Below, in pieces: positions 52,858 through 62,016 of a stretch of DNA of 64,000 bases. The stretch covers positions 2,575,501 through 2,639,500 of the forward strand of contig NZ_CP106735.1 in assembly GCF_025639805.1 (NCBI RefSeq). Direction: 5' to 3'. A program made the translations under genes and the position numbers. The stretch's first letter is position 1, and every line of letters begins with the position of its first letter. The notes beneath the pieces were generated by a model, which was not told the DNA's origin, did no database searches, and worked only from the letters and a program-made list of their open reading frames with translations. The stretch is from Reichenbachiella carrageenanivorans. GTDB taxonomy: Bacteria > Bacteroidota > Bacteroidia > Cytophagales > Cyclobacteriaceae.

Positions 52858-53456
52858 TGGAAAAGCTGAATCTTGTAAAACAACACCCTGCCTACTATAA
52901 GGCGCAAAACAAACCGGTAGAAGTTGAAATTGAGCCTGTTCATTGTTTGACAATTAGTGGGATAGGAGCGCCAGAAGAAGAGCGGTTTCAGTCAAGTGTA
53001 GGAGCAATATATGCGGTGGCTTATACGGTAAAAAAGTATGCGAAATCAGAACAGAATGATTTTGTAGTGCCTAAGATGGAGGCTTTTTGGTGGGTAGACG
53101 AAGGACTCGTTTTTGATGAAACCCCAAAGTCTGACTGGCAGTGGCAGTTGATGATCCGAATGCCTGATTTGGTGTCCGACGAGCATGTAGATCAGGCGGT
53201 AGAGGAGGTGATCAAAAAGAAGGGCATATGTCTAGCCAATGAAGTACAGCTCAAGGCTATTCATGAAGGTCGATGTGTGCAAGTCTTGCACGTCGGGTCT
53301 TATTACGAAGAAGGGCCTTCGATCAAAAAAATATTGGAGTATATGAAATCAAATGGTTTGGAAATGAATGGTTATCATCACGAGATTTACCTGTCAGATC
53401 CTACACGTACCGCTGTAGAAAAGCTGAAAACCATTATTAGGTACGCGGTAAAATAG
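52857..53456 (+). CDS. GyrI-like small-molecule-binding protein
   Basis: This 199-aa protein resembles the GyrI-like family: CLTISGIGAPEEERFQSSVG (residues ~23-42), AIYAVAYTVKK, FVVPKMEAFWWVDEG, WQLMIRMPDLV, then QVLHVGSYYEEGPSIKKILE and HHEIYLSDP. This is the same pattern as stand-alone GyrI-like proteins, which bind aromatic or lipophilic ligands and in some cases hydrolyse them. It is coupled to the preceding ORF by a one-base overlap. The WYL regulator upstream and the repair gene after it suggest a stress role. Confidence 0.8.
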   Translation: MEKLNLVKQHPAYYKAQNKPVEVEIEPVHCLTISGIGAPEEERFQSSVGAIYAVAYTVKKYAKSEQNDFVVPKMEAFWWVDEGLVFDETPKSDWQWQLMIRMPDLVSDEHVDQAVEEVIKKKGICLANEVQLKAIHEGRCVQVLHVGSYYEEGPSIKKILEYMKSNGLEMNGYHHEIYLSDPTRTAVEKLKTIIRYAVK

Positions 53457-53480
53457 CGAAGATTACTTAGATAAAACGAC

Positions 53481-54563
53481 ATGGCAGAGCCACTGAAAAA
53501 TGAATTTAATGCATCGTTTGTTGCCCAACTGGGTAGCCAGCTGAGCGACAAAGACTCATCCTTCCGATTGGAGGCCTTTGTTGCCGCTGTTCTCGATGAA
53601 GAGTGGGAGGGGCGTGAACTTAAAAACCGAATGAGACATCTTACGTGTATGATTCGGTCGCATACGGCCTTGGTTTTTTTGGATCAGCTAGAAGTGATGA
53701 AGTCACTTGCTGTACACTATAGTGGCCTGCAAGGCATGACTTTCCCGGATTTTGTGGAAGTATACGGTCAGGAGTATTTGGCAGAATCTCTGGTGGCCAT
53801 GAAGCACATGACTCAATACTCCACGGCCGAATTTGCCATTCGTCCTTTCATTATCAAATATGAAAAAGAAGTAATGAATACTCTGCTCGACTGGAGTATG
53901 GATGCCAACGAGCATGTGAGAAGGTTGTCGTCAGAAGGTTGCCGTCCGAGGTTGCCTTGGGCGATGGCTTTGCCTGCTTTCAAGAAAGATCCGAAGTTGA
54001 TTTTGCCCATTCTGGAAAACCTGAAGGCTGATGATTCGCTCTACGTTAGAAAAAGTGTGGCCAACAACCTTAATGACATCACCAAGGATCATGTAGCGTT
54101 GGCTTTGGATTTGGGTGAGCGCTGGTATGGAGATTGTACACATACCAATTGGGTCGTGAAGCATGGGTTGAGAAATCTACTGAAACAAGGTCATCCTCGT
54201 GCTTTGCAAGTGATTGGTTTCGATGATAAAGCCAAATTTTCAGTGCCTGTATGCTCGCTCTCGGAGCGTAAGTTGAAAATAGGAGATGTTTTGCATTTTG
54301 AGTTTGAAGTAGTAAGTGAGGAAGCTCAATTAGCTTTTGCTAAAGTCGGTTTTGTGGTGTCTTATCAAAAGGCAAATGGTACACTTTCGGATAAAATTTT
54401 TCATGTTGCAGAAAAGGAGTTTGACAGAGGGTCGTCCTTCTGGTTCAAAAAGAAGCTCTCTTTTAAAGACCTCTCCACCCGCAAACACTACTTGGGTAGA
54501 CACAAGTTGGGCATTTTGGTTAATGGTAAAAAACTGACAGACGAAGTGTTTGAATTGGTTTGA
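53481..54563 (+). CDS. alkC: DNA alkylation repair glycosylase, AlkC-like
   Basis: This 360-aa protein has HEAT-like repeats (residues ~1-250) with FAIRPFIIKYEKEVMNTLLD, HVRRLSSEGCRPRLPWAMAL (the conserved EG.RPRLPWA motif of AlkC proteins) and SLYVRKSVANNLNDITKDH, and WVVKHGLRNLLKQGHPRAL. The last ~110 residues (SVPVCSLSERKLKIGDVLHF) form a beta-rich domain, as the Ig-like C-terminal domain found in some AlkC enzymes. AlkC removes 3-methyladenine-type damage without base flipping. Only the motif was used; AlkD-like proteins lack the C-terminal domain. Confidence 0.8.
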   Translation: MAEPLKNEFNASFVAQLGSQLSDKDSSFRLEAFVAAVLDEEWEGRELKNRMRHLTCMIRSHTALVFLDQLEVMKSLAVHYSGLQGMTFPDFVEVYGQEYLAESLVAMKHMTQYSTAEFAIRPFIIKYEKEVMNTLLDWSMDANEHVRRLSSEGCRPRLPWAMALPAFKKDPKLILPILENLKADDSLYVRKSVANNLNDITKDHVALALDLGERWYGDCTHTNWVVKHGLRNLLKQGHPRALQVIGFDDKAKFSVPVCSLSERKLKIGDVLHFEFEVVSEEAQLAFAKVGFVVSYQKANGTLSDKIFHVAEKEFDRGSSFWFKKKLSFKDLSTRKHYLGRHKLGILVNGKKLTDEVFELV

Positions 54564-54627
54564 AAGTGAAGCAGGGCTAGGCATTTGAAAATTTGGTGCT
54601 TAAATTTAAGGACTAAAATCACAGGCC

Positions 54628-54828
54628 ATGACCGACGGAACCATCAGAACAAATATACAAGTAGGCGCAGCAGTAGAGGTCGTACAGAAGCACCACCAGC
54701 GCTCTGGAGAACTCACAGAAGGAATCGTAAAGCGCTTGCTCACGAAGTCCCCCAAGCACACCCATGGCATCAAAGTTCAGTTAGAAACTGGCGAAGTAGG
54801 TCGGGTGAAAAACATCCTTAACGACTAA
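54628..54828 (+). CDS. ywbE: YwbE family protein
   Basis: This 66-aa protein reads MTDGTIRTNIQVGAAVEVVQ then KHHQRSGELTEGIVKRLLTK and ends VQLETGEVGRVKNIL. This is the full YwbE (DUF2196) pattern: R..I..G..V.VV.K..Q..G.LT.G.V..iLT.s..HP.GIKV.L..G.VGRV. It is a small KOW-like beta protein of unknown function, often kept as a single gene. A longer frame on another phase starts at 54585 but has no similarity and is rejected. Confidence 0.9.
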   Translation: MTDGTIRTNIQVGAAVEVVQKHHQRSGELTEGIVKRLLTKSPKHTHGIKVQLETGEVGRVKNILND

Positions 54829-54984
54829 GCTACGCTGAATTCAGAATCCAGTTAGGATTAACCTGTAGGAAAGGAATACTTAGAAACAGGTATTTACTGC
54901 CAGTAAGTAATTAATGACCTTTGGAATCATTGGCCGAATAGGTAAATTCGGTTTTAATCATTTCTAAACTTAATTTTAATTACT

Positions 54985-55611
54985 ATGAAAACACTGCGCT
55001 ATTTGCCAGCCTTCTTTGTGATGGTTGGTTTGTATTCATGTGGGTCTAATGCTGGTAATGATAAAAGCATAGCCAAGTTGACAGCCGAAAGAGACTCTTT
55101 GAAAATGGAGTTGGAGAGATTAGCTCCAAAGGAATTTGTATACTTTATCGATAGTTCGGAAAGCAACAAATCCGCAAAAGAGGAACTGTGTGAGAATTTA
55201 GCAAACAGCATGGCTTCTCCTACTGCTACAGCCAATTCATTTATTAACGCACCCGAAGCAGCTAAAAAAATCAGAAATTGGATTAACACGAAACGTTCAA
55301 TATACACACAGCGGTATTTTTATGAAGAGTCTGACGATATCCTTGCGTTCTATTTTCCTCTTGAGAATGTACAGGAACTATTGAAAAGAATAAAGAACCA
55401 CCCAAATGCCAATGATATTGCAGGGATCAGGGTGTACTATGGTGCAAAATCTGGAACCGTGCCCGACGCATTCATGATACCAGTGAAAAAAGACTTGTCT
55501 GACATCGTAAAAGTATATTATAAGGAAGGAGAAGAGATTCCTGATGTAGTCGCTCAAGACCCTCCTCCAGTATTGAATAAATCTCTCCCATGTCCTAATT
55601 CATGTCCTTGA
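54985..55611 (+). CDS. Putative lipoprotein, hypothetical
   Basis: This is a 208-aa protein with a lipobox at VGLYSC (Cys ~19), followed by a short heptad coiled coil (IAKLTAERDSLKMELERLAP). The rest has no family I recognise; a W..TKRSIYT and an ending SLPCPNSCP are visible. It overlaps the start of the next, membrane-protein gene by 10 bases, so it belongs with the sensor gene set downstream and may be an extracytoplasmic partner of the kinase. Confidence 0.6.
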   Translation: MKTLRYLPAFFVMVGLYSCGSNAGNDKSIAKLTAERDSLKMELERLAPKEFVYFIDSSESNKSAKEELCENLANSMASPTATANSFINAPEAAKKIRNWINTKRSIYTQRYFYEESDDILAFYFPLENVQELLKRIKNHPNANDIAGIRVYYGAKSGTVPDAFMIPVKKDLSDIVKVYYKEGEEIPDVVAQDPPPVLNKSLPCPNSCP

Positions 55612-56228
55612 TGGAGATGGAAAAATGGGTGGTATATGGATCGATGTTTAGTGTACTACTGCCTCTTATTATAGGCAGTAGTACCTTAATGAACAAGCCC
55701 GACAAGGGTGTCCTGCCCATATTACTACTTCTTTTATTATCATTTCTGACTGACCTAATTTGTTATTTTTATGCCCCTTATGGCCCCACTTATTGGATCA
55801 TCAATTTATTCTCGATCTTTGAGATTTTAATCCTTGGGTTTATTTATTCTACACAATGGAAATCTAGGTTTATTTTTTTGATTGTTCCGATCATTTGGTG
55901 TGTCGCATTTGGCATCAAATTATTTGAAAACATAAATGGTTTTCATGGCGAATATTTTGCAATCAGTTCATTTATCGTCATGGCATTTGCATGTTATGCT
56001 TTCTACAGGATTTTTATAGAAGAGAGCGTATTGTCACTCGAATCCTATTATTTCTTTTGGATCAATACAGGGTTTCTAATTTATGCATCGGGGAGTTTGT
56101 TTTCTTTTTTACTTAGTCATCATATTTTAATGGAAAACGAATCGTCCTGGATGCTACACAATGCTGCCAATATTCTTAAAAACCTACTTTTTGCCATCGG
56201 CCTATGGAAAGCCAGACTCACCCGTTAA
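55602..56228 (+). CDS. Seven-helix membrane protein (putative sensor of the downstream kinase)
   Basis: This 208-aa protein has seven predicted membrane helices (residues ~8-24, 34-53, 60-78, 85-102, 112-130, 145-165, 182-203) and no large soluble part. It overlaps the lipoprotein gene at its start and the histidine kinase gene at its end (25 bases if the kinase starts at 56204). The kinase itself has only one helix. It looks like a separate membrane sensor module encoded beside a kinase rather than fused to it. No family is recognised with certainty. The ATG at 55602 or 55614 may be used. Confidence 0.65.
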   Translation: MSLMEMEKWVVYGSMFSVLLPLIIGSSTLMNKPDKGVLPILLLLLLSFLTDLICYFYAPYGPTYWIINLFSIFEILILGFIYSTQWKSRFIFLIVPIIWCVAFGIKLFENINGFHGEYFAISSFIVMAFACYAFYRIFIEESVLSLESYYFFWINTGFLIYASGSLFSFLLSHHILMENESSWMLHNAANILKNLLFAIGLWKARLTR

Positions 56229-56998
56229 ATACCGAAATGGTGCTCATATTAGGCACCAGTGGTATGCTGCTGCTCACCACAGTAATTGTGCTGTTTGTTT
56301 ATCTATATCAGCGCAAGCTCATTAAGCGCAAGCTGGAATACCAAGAAATCGAAGACCTGCTCAAAAAACAAGAGCTAAAATCGGCCTATGCGATACTAGA
56401 GGGGCAAGACCGAGCCTACAAGCAAGTAGCCGAAGAGCTGCACGACAATCTCGGTAGTATGCTCGTTACCCTCAATATGCTCTCTGATACACTGCCCAAG
56501 AAAACGGATCCAGAGTCGCTAAAAGTACTGGCAGATAAGATCAGTTCGGTTACTACACAGGCCACCGAAGCCACTCGACAGATTTCGCATAGTTTGCATT
56601 CGGGGGCACTCAAGCATTTCGGGCTCGCTGTAGCTATACAGGAGCTGATAGATGCACTCAACGAAAGCCATAGCATCACAGTAAGCAGTCATATTGATCT
56701 GGGCGAGGAATTAGAAAATCAGGTCAATGTACAACTGTACCGTATTGTTCAGGAGCTGGTCAACAATACGTTGAAGCACGCCAAAGCCAGTACCATCAAC
56801 ATGGACTTGTCTAAGACTCCTGAGTTTCTTACCTTGATATTTGAAGACAATGGCATTGGATTCGATCTTCATCAGCAGGGAGAAAAAGGACTGGGGTTGA
56901 AAAACCTGAAAGCCAGAGTAGATCGTCTCGACGGCCAGATCACCATAGAAAGTAACAAAGGTAAGGGAACCACCAACATCATAGAAATACCGATATGA
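56204..56998 (+). CDS. NarL-type sensor histidine kinase
   Basis: This is a 264-aa kinase with one N-terminal membrane helix (MVLILGTSGMLLLTTVIVLF), a short coiled coil, then the HisKA_3 dimerisation helix with EELHDNLGSMLVTLN (His at ~80). The HATPase domain contains QELVNNTLKHAKA (N box), EDNGIGFD (G1) and GLGLKNLKARVD (G2). It has no periplasmic or PAS sensor domain, so signal input must come from another protein, possibly the 7TM protein encoded just upstream. An alternative start at 56237 would remove the overlap. The stop overlaps the response regulator ATG by 4 bases. Confidence 0.9.
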   Translation: MESQTHPLNTEMVLILGTSGMLLLTTVIVLFVYLYQRKLIKRKLEYQEIEDLLKKQELKSAYAILEGQDRAYKQVAEELHDNLGSMLVTLNMLSDTLPKKTDPESLKVLADKISSVTTQATEATRQISHSLHSGALKHFGLAVAIQELIDALNESHSITVSSHIDLGEELENQVNVQLYRIVQELVNNTLKHAKASTINMDLSKTPEFLTLIFEDNGIGFDLHQQGEKGLGLKNLKARVDRLDGQITIESNKGKGTTNIIEIPI

Positions 56999-57612
56999 AC
57001 ACCATAAAAGTTTTGCTTGCCGATGATCATACCATTGTGATGGAGGGACTTCAGGTCGTCCTCAGTGCTGAGGAGGAATTTGAAGTAGTAGGTACCGTGC
57101 TCAATGGTGAGCAAGTGATCCAATTTGTAGGGAAGCACCCTGTGGACGTAGTGGTGTTGGATATCAATATGCCAGTGATGGACGGAATCTCCTGCGCCAG
57201 AAGGCTCAAGAAAGATTACCCTGAGCTTAAAATAATTATACTTACCATGTATGCTCAGCGTTCTTTTGTGGACGAAATTTTGAAAATAGGAATCGATGGG
57301 TGTTTGCTCAAAAACAACACAGGCAAAGAACTGACGACGGCTATATTTCGAGTAATGAATGGTAGCCAGTATTACGATCGACTTAAGAATTTTAACTCAT
57401 CAGAAGAGGAGGTAAAACAATATAAACTTAGCAAACGAGAATTGGATGTGATCAAGCTAGTGGCCGAAGGCAAGACGAGCCAGCAGATTGCCGATGAGTT
57501 GTTTATCTCAGAGCTCACTGTACAAACCCACCGTCGAAATATGATGCGCAAATTAGATCTCAAAAACAGTATGCAGGTCGTGCAGTTTGTGCAAGACAAT
57601 GAGTTGATTTAA
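56995..57612 (+). CDS. NarL/LuxR-type response regulator
   Basis: This 205-aa protein has a receiver domain (residues ~1-125) with LLADDHTIV, phospho-acceptor Asp in VVVLDINMPVMDG and the ILTMYAQ and LLKNNTGKEL motifs, and a LuxR HTH at ~140-200 (LSKRELDVIKLVAEGKTSQQ and LTVQTHRRNMMRKL). It is the partner of the kinase just upstream (ATGA overlap). Target genes are not seen in this window. Confidence 0.93.
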   Translation: MNTIKVLLADDHTIVMEGLQVVLSAEEEFEVVGTVLNGEQVIQFVGKHPVDVVVLDINMPVMDGISCARRLKKDYPELKIIILTMYAQRSFVDEILKIGIDGCLLKNNTGKELTTAIFRVMNGSQYYDRLKNFNSSEEEVKQYKLSKRELDVIKLVAEGKTSQQIADELFISELTVQTHRRNMMRKLDLKNSMQVVQFVQDNELI

Positions 57613-57731
57613 TCACATGAAATGCTAGCAAGGGCGGTGATTTTTATTTTAGAATAAAAGGCATAGACCAAATTTTACGATGAGTGAACAGCTGTGCATG
57701 CTTTTTTCTTGGGTCCTGTGCTATTTTCTCC

Positions 57732-57761
57732 TTGAGTTCCACCTGCTAAGCCATATATTTG
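57732..57761 (+). promoter_or_regulatory. Likely pyc promoter
   Basis: TTG (57732-57734) and TATATTTG (57754-57761) are separated by 19 bases and match the Bacteroidota housekeeping promoter (-33 TTG, -7 TAnnTTTG). It lies 69 bp before the pyruvate carboxylase ATG. Confidence 0.6.
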
Positions 57762-57830
57762 TATGACAACGATCCCCATTGATGAAACTTAAATGATTTG
57801 CTGTATACCTAATTTATAAATCCCTTCGAA

Positions 57831-60800
57831 ATGTCCCAAGAATTAAAGAAACTCGATAAAATACTAGTAGCCAATAGAGGAGAAATAGCGATACGTATTT
57901 TACGAGCAGCCGCAGAGCTCAAAGTTAGAACTGTAGCCATGTATACTTATGAAGACAGGTATTCATTGCATAGATACAAGGCCGACGAAGCTTATCAAAT
58001 CGGACAGGATGATGCTCCTCTCAAACCTTATTTGGACATCGAGGCTATTATCAAGCTAGCCAAGGAGCATCAGATAGATGCCATCCATCCAGGGTATGGT
58101 TTCCTTTCTGAAAACGTGACATTCGCACGCAGATGCGAAGAAGAGGGCATCATCTTCGTAGGGCCAAGGTCTAGTATCATGGCACAGCTGGGAGACAAAG
58201 TAGAAGCAAAAAAACTAGCCATCAATGCCAAAGTACCTGTTATACAAGACAGTAAAGAAGATTTGGTAGATGTAGCTATTGCAAAAAAAGAAGCTGCACG
58301 AATAGGCTATCCGATTATGCTAAAGGCTGCTTCGGGTGGAGGCGGTCGTGGCATGAGAGTGATCCGTTCGGAAAAAGAGTTGGAGAAGGCTTTTCACGAT
58401 GCCAAGAGCGAAGCAGAAAAATTCTTCAGTGACGATACCGTTTTTATTGAAAAATTCATTGACCAGCCCAAACACATCGAAGTACAGCTCATGGGCGACA
58501 ATCATGGCAATATCGTGCACTTGCATGAAAGAGACTGCTCTGTACAACGTCGATTCCAGAAGGTGGTAGAAGTAGCACCGAGTCCTAACCTGAAAGAAGA
58601 AACGCGACAGGCTATTTTCGAGTACGCCATCCGAATTGCCAAGCACGTCAGCTACAACAATGTAGGTACCGTAGAGTTTTTGGTAGACAAGGAGGGAGAG
58701 GTTTTTTTCATAGAAGTGAATCCTCGAATCCAAGTAGAGCACACCATCACCGAGGAAGTAACAGGTGTAGACATTGTGCGGTCTCAGATTTTGATTGCGC
58801 AGGGGCATCCCTTGTCGTACAAAGGTATATTTCTTAGGAGTCAGGAAGACATCAAAGTCAACGGATTTGCTATACAGTGTCGAGTCACTACCGAAGATCC
58901 CGTGCAGGATTTCAAGCCAGACTATGGTACCATTATCGCTTATCGCAATGCCGCAGGTTTTGGGATTCGACTAGACGAAGGATCTACCTATCCAGGTATG
59001 CGTATTTCGCCGTTTTTCGATTCTATGCTGGTGAAAATAAGTGCATCTGGTCGTACGCTTCGAGGCGCTAGCGAAAGATTACAACGTACCTTGACGGAAT
59101 TCAGAATCAGAGGGGTCAAGACCAATATTGGTTTCTTGAAAAATGTGATCTCTCACCCCGTATTCAATGCAGGAGACTGTACGGTTAATTTCATAGCCAA
59201 TCATCCAGAGTTATTCAAAATCACCAGAACACAAGACAGAGGAACCAAGACACTGAAGTACTTGGCCAAAGTGAGCGTGAATGGCAATCCAGATGTAAAG
59301 TATGTAGATCCTACCAAGACCTTTGTGACGCCAGTAGTGCCGGCGTTTGACAAGTATGCCGACTATCCTAAAGGCACCAAAGATCGCTTGAATGAATTGG
59401 GTAGAGAGGGCTTTGTGAAATGGATGAAGGACGAAAAGCAGATTCTATTTACCGATACTACCTTTCGCGACGCACATCAGTCGCTACTGGCGACTAGGTT
59501 TCGAACGATAGACCTGCTCGGGGTGGCAGAAAGCTACGCCAAAAATGTGCCGCAGACATTTTCTATGGAGATGTGGGGCGGAGCTACTTTCGATGTGGCC
59601 ATGCGCTTTTTGCACGAGTGCCCATGGGAGCGATTGAAACTACTTCGACAGGCCGTACCCAATATCTTATTCCAAATGCTGCTTCGTGGATCGAATGCCG
59701 TGGGCTATACCGCCTATCCAGATAACCTTGTAGAGAAGTTTATTGAAAAGGCAGGAGAAGAAGGGATCGACGTGTTCAGGATTTTTGATTCACTCAATTG
59801 GCTCGAAGCCATGAAAGTGAGTATCAAAGCGGTAAAAGAAAGAACCAACTCACTGGCGGAAGTATGTATCGGTTATACAGGAGATATTCTCAATCCAGCA
59901 CATAAGAAATATAACTTGGCCTACTATGTAGATTTGGCCAAGCGGATCGAAGACGAAGGTGCACACATACTAGCCATCAAAGACATGGCCGGACTACTCA
60001 CGCCGTATGCTGCAGAGCAGTTGATCCCAGCGCTTAAGGCGGCTGTGGATATGCCGATTCATTTGCATACTCATGATACTTCGTCTATGCAAACAGCCAC
60101 TTACCTCAAGGCCATAGAGCAGGGGGTAGACGTGGTGGATTGTGCCTTAGCTTCTATGTCGGGTCTTACTTCCCAGCCCAATTTCAACTCTATAGTGTCG
60201 GTATTGGCGCAGCACGAGCGCAAGCCTGAGTTGGATTTGGATGCGATCAACAAGCAGTCCAATTATTGGGAAGACGTACGAGAAATTTACTACCCATTCG
60301 AGTCGGGGCTCAAAGCAGGTACAGCTCAGGTATATGAAAACGAGATTCCTGGCGGGCAATATTCTAATCTCAAACCACAGGCTGCGGCTATTGGCTTGGT
60401 AGGAGAAGATTTCGAACGAGTCAAAAAGAATTATGCCGTAGTCAATGAGATGTTTGGAGACATTGTGAAAGTAACGCCAAGCTCCAAAGTGGTAGGTGAT
60501 ATGGCCATCTTCATGACGTCAAACAACCTGACCCCAGCGGATATCATGGACGAAAAGAAAAACCTATCTTTTCCTGATTCTGTGATCGGGTTTTTCAAAG
60601 GAGACTTGGGGCAGCCAGAAGGCGGCTTTCCAGAAAAACTACAAAAAGTGATTCTCAAAGGAGCCAAAGCCATTACTGGCAGACCCAATGAGCACTTGGC
60701 ACCGATAGATTTTGATAAAGAATTTGAGGCATTCCAAGAAAAGTATTCAGAGTATTCAGACTTCCTGGATTTCTTGTCATTCAAACTTTATCCTAAGGTC

Positions 60801-61292
60801 TTTGATGAATACTATCAGCACCATGCAGAGTTTGGTTATGTATCACAGATCCCTTCAAAAGCTTTTTTCTATGGGATGAAAAAAGGAGAAGAAATTCTCG
60901 TGACCTTGTCCAAAGGCAAGACCATCATGGTGAAGCTGATGTACATCCTAGATCCAGACGATAGTGGCATGTGTACTGTAGGTTTTGAACTCAATGGTCA
61001 AGTCCGTCGAGTTCAGGTCAAAGACATTCACGTGAAGGCCACCGCCATCGCACATCAGAAGGCAGACAAAGACAATTCGAACGAAGTAGGTGCGCCACTA
61101 CAGGGCAAGCTATCGGGTGTTTTTGTGAAAGTAGGAGACAAAGTGGAGGAAAACGATCCGCTATTCGCGATAGAAGCGATGAAGATGGAATCGACGATCT
61201 CTGCCGCAAAATCTGGTACAGTGAAAGCCATTCTTATCAAAGCAGGAGAAATGGTGGATCAGGATGATCTGGTCGTAGAACTAGAAGGATAA
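57831..61292 (+). CDS. pyc: Pyruvate carboxylase
   Basis: This 1153-aa protein has the full domain order. The biotin carboxylase part (residues ~8-460) has KILVANRGEIAIRILRAA, the ATP-grasp loop KAASGGGGRGMRV and EVNPRIQVEHTITEE. The carboxyltransferase (~540-810) has FRDAHQSLLATRFRTIDLL and WGGATFDVAMRFLHECPW. The pyruvate carboxylase/OAD-alpha region is at ~840-1040. The biotinyl domain (~1080-1153) has EAMKMEST. It makes oxaloacetate from pyruvate and bicarbonate with ATP, an anaplerotic enzyme. All key motifs are present. It has its own promoter and a strong terminator, so it is a single-gene unit. Confidence 0.97.
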   Translation: MSQELKKLDKILVANRGEIAIRILRAAAELKVRTVAMYTYEDRYSLHRYKADEAYQIGQDDAPLKPYLDIEAIIKLAKEHQIDAIHPGYGFLSENVTFARRCEEEGIIFVGPRSSIMAQLGDKVEAKKLAINAKVPVIQDSKEDLVDVAIAKKEAARIGYPIMLKAASGGGGRGMRVIRSEKELEKAFHDAKSEAEKFFSDDTVFIEKFIDQPKHIEVQLMGDNHGNIVHLHERDCSVQRRFQKVVEVAPSPNLKEETRQAIFEYAIRIAKHVSYNNVGTVEFLVDKEGEVFFIEVNPRIQVEHTITEEVTGVDIVRSQILIAQGHPLSYKGIFLRSQEDIKVNGFAIQCRVTTEDPVQDFKPDYGTIIAYRNAAGFGIRLDEGSTYPGMRISPFFDSMLVKISASGRTLRGASERLQRTLTEFRIRGVKTNIGFLKNVISHPVFNAGDCTVNFIANHPELFKITRTQDRGTKTLKYLAKVSVNGNPDVKYVDPTKTFVTPVVPAFDKYADYPKGTKDRLNELGREGFVKWMKDEKQILFTDTTFRDAHQSLLATRFRTIDLLGVAESYAKNVPQTFSMEMWGGATFDVAMRFLHECPWERLKLLRQAVPNILFQMLLRGSNAVGYTAYPDNLVEKFIEKAGEEGIDVFRIFDSLNWLEAMKVSIKAVKERTNSLAEVCIGYTGDILNPAHKKYNLAYYVDLAKRIEDEGAHILAIKDMAGLLTPYAAEQLIPALKAAVDMPIHLHTHDTSSMQTATYLKAIEQGVDVVDCALASMSGLTSQPNFNSIVSVLAQHERKPELDLDAINKQSNYWEDVREIYYPFESGLKAGTAQVYENEIPGGQYSNLKPQAAAIGLVGEDFERVKKNYAVVNEMFGDIVKVTPSSKVVGDMAIFMTSNNLTPADIMDEKKNLSFPDSVIGFFKGDLGQPEGGFPEKLQKVILKGAKAITGRPNEHLAPIDFDKEFEAFQEKYSEYSDFLDFLSFKLYPKVFDEYYQHHAEFGYVSQIPSKAFFYGMKKGEEILVTLSKGKTIMVKLMYILDPDDSGMCTVGFELNGQVRRVQVKDIHVKATAIAHQKADKDNSNEVGAPLQGKLSGVFVKVGDKVEENDPLFAIEAMKMESTISAAKSGTVKAILIKAGEMVDQDDLVVELEG

Positions 61293-61298
61293 AAAAAG

Positions 61299-61365
61299 GT
61301 TCTCCATACTAAAATTATGATACATAGACGCAGCATGATTTTAGTATGGAGAACGACTTTTTACT
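61299..61365. terminator. Bidirectional terminator between pyc and the convergent gene
   Basis: GTTCTCCATACTAAAAT (61299-61315) pairs perfectly with ATTTTAGTATGGAGAAC (61338-61354), a 17-bp stem, followed by GACTTTTT on the plus strand and preceded by AAAAAAA (a T-run on the minus strand). The arrangement between convergent genes fits a two-way intrinsic terminator. Confidence 0.9.
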
Positions 61366-61381
61366 GATGTATCGGGCGGTT

Positions 61382-61849
61382 TTATTTCTTACTAAAAAGC
61401 TTTCGTAGCCCCGATTTTTTCTTGGGAGCTTCTGGTTCAGGTACTATACCAGCCAGCCAGTTAGATGCAGGGAGAGCGAAATCGAAGGTTTCGGACTCTA
61501 TCGATGGGTTTACTTTTTTGATGGCTTCAGCCAATATATTAGATGAAATAGCGGCCATAACAGATTCTGATTCGAGTACTGCTATTTTATCTATTTTCAT
61601 AATCATCTCTTTGCCCTCTTTGGTGACAAAATCGTTTTTAATCCAAATCCTGCATTCAGGGGTATAGCCTTCGAGCGTTCTGCGGTCTACGAGCCAATGT
61701 ACATTTTCGTGCTCCTTGGCTATTTCTGTTGCCATTCGCATCACTTGTTGCATAGAGGTTAGCTCCACTATTCCTTTCCATCCAAACTGGAAAGTAGTAT
61801 GCTCTTCGTCAAATTGAAAAATAGCATCATCTGCTTCAAAAAGAATTTT
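61382..61849 (-). CDS. Conserved-type hypothetical protein, possibly STAS/SpoIIAA-like
   Basis: The start at 61849 (MKILFEADDAIFQFDEEHTT) gives 155 residues; the longer frame upstream lacks a start and features. The body alternates strands and helices: TFQFGWKGIVELTSMQQVMR, NVHWLVDRRTLEGYTPECRI, KIAVLESESVMAAISSNILA. The VDRR..EGY.PEcr pattern and IAVLES are like small SpoIIAA-type domains of Bacteroidota, but I am not sure. The tail is basic (KKKSGLRKLFSKK). No partner gene is close. Function unknown. Confidence 0.6.
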   Translation of the reverse strand, partial: KILFEADDAIFQFDEEHTTFQFGWKGIVELTSMQQVMRMATEIAKEHENVHWLVDRRTLEGYTPECRIWIKNDFVTKEGKEMIMKIDKIAVLESESVMAAISSNILAEAIKKVNPSIESETFDFALPASNWLAGIVPEPEAPKKKSGLRKLFSKK

Positions 61850-62016
61850 CATATAGAATATTAAGTATCTGGTTTTGTATCTGAGAAAGGCGGATGGCAA
61901 AATTAATCCAAATGAAAAAGATAAACTAGTCTGTATCGAATGAAAAAGTCAGGAATACATGAGCGGAAAAGTATTTGATTGATAAATTTGCCAACTATTT
62001 AAACAAACGAAATTCA

